Below are positions 13,855 to 14,174 of a DNA stretch of 14,174 nucleotides, in pieces. The notes under the pieces are model-generated. The model did no database searches and had not been told where the DNA came from. It saw nothing but the letters and a program-made list of their open reading frames with translations. Numbering within the stretch: the stretch's first letter is position 1; the number at the start of each line of letters is the position of its first letter. Origin of the DNA: Clostridia bacterium (lineage in GTDB: Bacteria; Bacillota_A; Clostridia; Christensenellales; Aristaeellaceae); assembly GCA_017481065.1 (NCBI GenBank), contig JAFUPT010000157.1:1-14174 (forward strand), in the 5' to 3' direction. A program made the translations under genes and the position numbers.

Positions 13855-14174
13855 GGTAGATTGTCAAGTAAGTGCAACAGAGAAGAGATCACAAGGAGAA
13901 AGCCAGTTAAGGCGTTTGCGTGGTCTGGCATTGATGAGAGAGACAACGTGATCGAAGTCCTGTTGAGAAACGGCAGTGAAATCGCAGCCCTTGGGGAAGA
14001 AAAAGCGAAGAAGATCATTGGCATTTTCGTTAACGCCTCTTTGCCAAGGCTTGTGAGGTTCAGCGAAAAAGATAGGAGCATCAAGCTGCGCTTCAAGATC
14101 GCGGAAATCTGCAAATTCCGAGCCATTATCTAAAGACAGACTAAGAACGGGCAGGCCATCCAATGCATCGAGGA
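13855..14174 (-). mobile_element. 3' end of an IS30-family insertion sequence, cut by the window edge
   Basis: The element is recognised by its transposase (13864-14174). The sequence ATTGTCAAGTAAGTGCAAC (13860-13878), overlapping the transposase stop, is a plausible terminal inverted repeat, similar in style to those of IS30 relatives. The other end and any target duplication are outside the window, so the exact boundary is approximate. Confidence 0.65.
13864..14174 (-). CDS. IS30-family transposase, C-terminal part (5' end beyond the window)
   Basis: The frame is open from the window edge to a TGA at 13864, giving the last 102 residues of a DDE transposase. It contains the second catalytic Asp in LDNGSEFADF, then AEPHKPWQRGVNENANDLLRFF with the catalytic Glu in the NEN motif. 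KGCDF, INARPRKRLNW and PCDLF follow, the typical IS30 C-terminal end. The N-terminal helix-turn-helix and first Asp lie outside. A TTG at 14163 is not a real start, since the frame continues upstream. Within the visible part there is no frameshift, so the element may be intact. It reads towards the isomerase gene. Confidence 0.9.
   Translation of the reverse strand, partial: LDALDGLPVLSLSLDNGSEFADFRDLEAQLDAPIFFAEPHKPWQRGVNENANDLLRFFFPKGCDFTAVSQQDFDHVVSLINARPRKRLNWLSPCDLFSVALT

Noticed and set aside
12251..13867. A minus-strand open frame opposite the isomerase gene
   Set aside because: It is the same antisense effect: it runs over the isomerase promoter and start region and has no recognisable domain.

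Overview
The window looks like chromosomal DNA from an anaerobic, probably gut-associated member of the Clostridia (Bacillota). It has moderately high GC, strong AGGAGG-type ribosome binding sites, sigma-A type promoters (TTGACA, 17 bp, TATAAT-like), a FeoA/FeoB/DtxR iron cluster, a secreted protein with several Ig-like Big_2 repeats, and aryl-sulfate sulfotransferases of the gut-Clostridia type. No ribosomal RNA or other marker is present, so the genus cannot be named.

Left end (1-2722): a ferrous-iron uptake cluster on the minus strand. It runs dtxR-like repressor, feoA, feoB, with TAGTTA/TAACTA inverted-repeat elements at the feoA promoter and between feoA and feoB. The feoB frame stops at a TGA exactly where the family normally has a Trp, about two thirds of the way through the protein. 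Divergent from dtxR, on the plus strand, a strong promoter with a similar operator-like repeat leads into about 250 bp that read like the decayed 3' part of a second feoB, and then a terminator.

Centre (2747-7567): on the minus strand lies an 898-residue secreted protein with a Glu/Pro-rich linker, a lysozyme-like domain and five Big_2 repeats. It is preceded by its own promoter. Upstream is an OmpR-type response regulator/histidine kinase pair joined by an ATGA overlap.

Right half (7767-12101): on the plus strand, divergent from the two-component pair, a three-gene operon encodes a membrane-anchored aryl-sulfate sulfotransferase, a small DUF4352-like lipoprotein and a second, exported aryl-sulfate sulfotransferase. 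It ends in a perfect terminator. Both sulfotransferases keep the His/His/Arg/His active-site set. The layout suggests an extracytoplasmic sulfate-transfer module that the adjacent two-component system may control.

Right end (12226-14174): a separately promoted gene for an L-fucose/L-arabinose isomerase-like protein, then the 3' end of an IS30-family insertion sequence that runs off the window.

Stretches without a gene: 1689-1895 holds the feoA promoter, operator and dtxR terminator; 2259-2746 holds the divergent promoters and the feoB remnant; 7568-7766 holds divergent promoters; 12039-12307 holds a terminator, a bulged hairpin and the isomerase promoter. No tRNA, rRNA or CRISPR array was seen.
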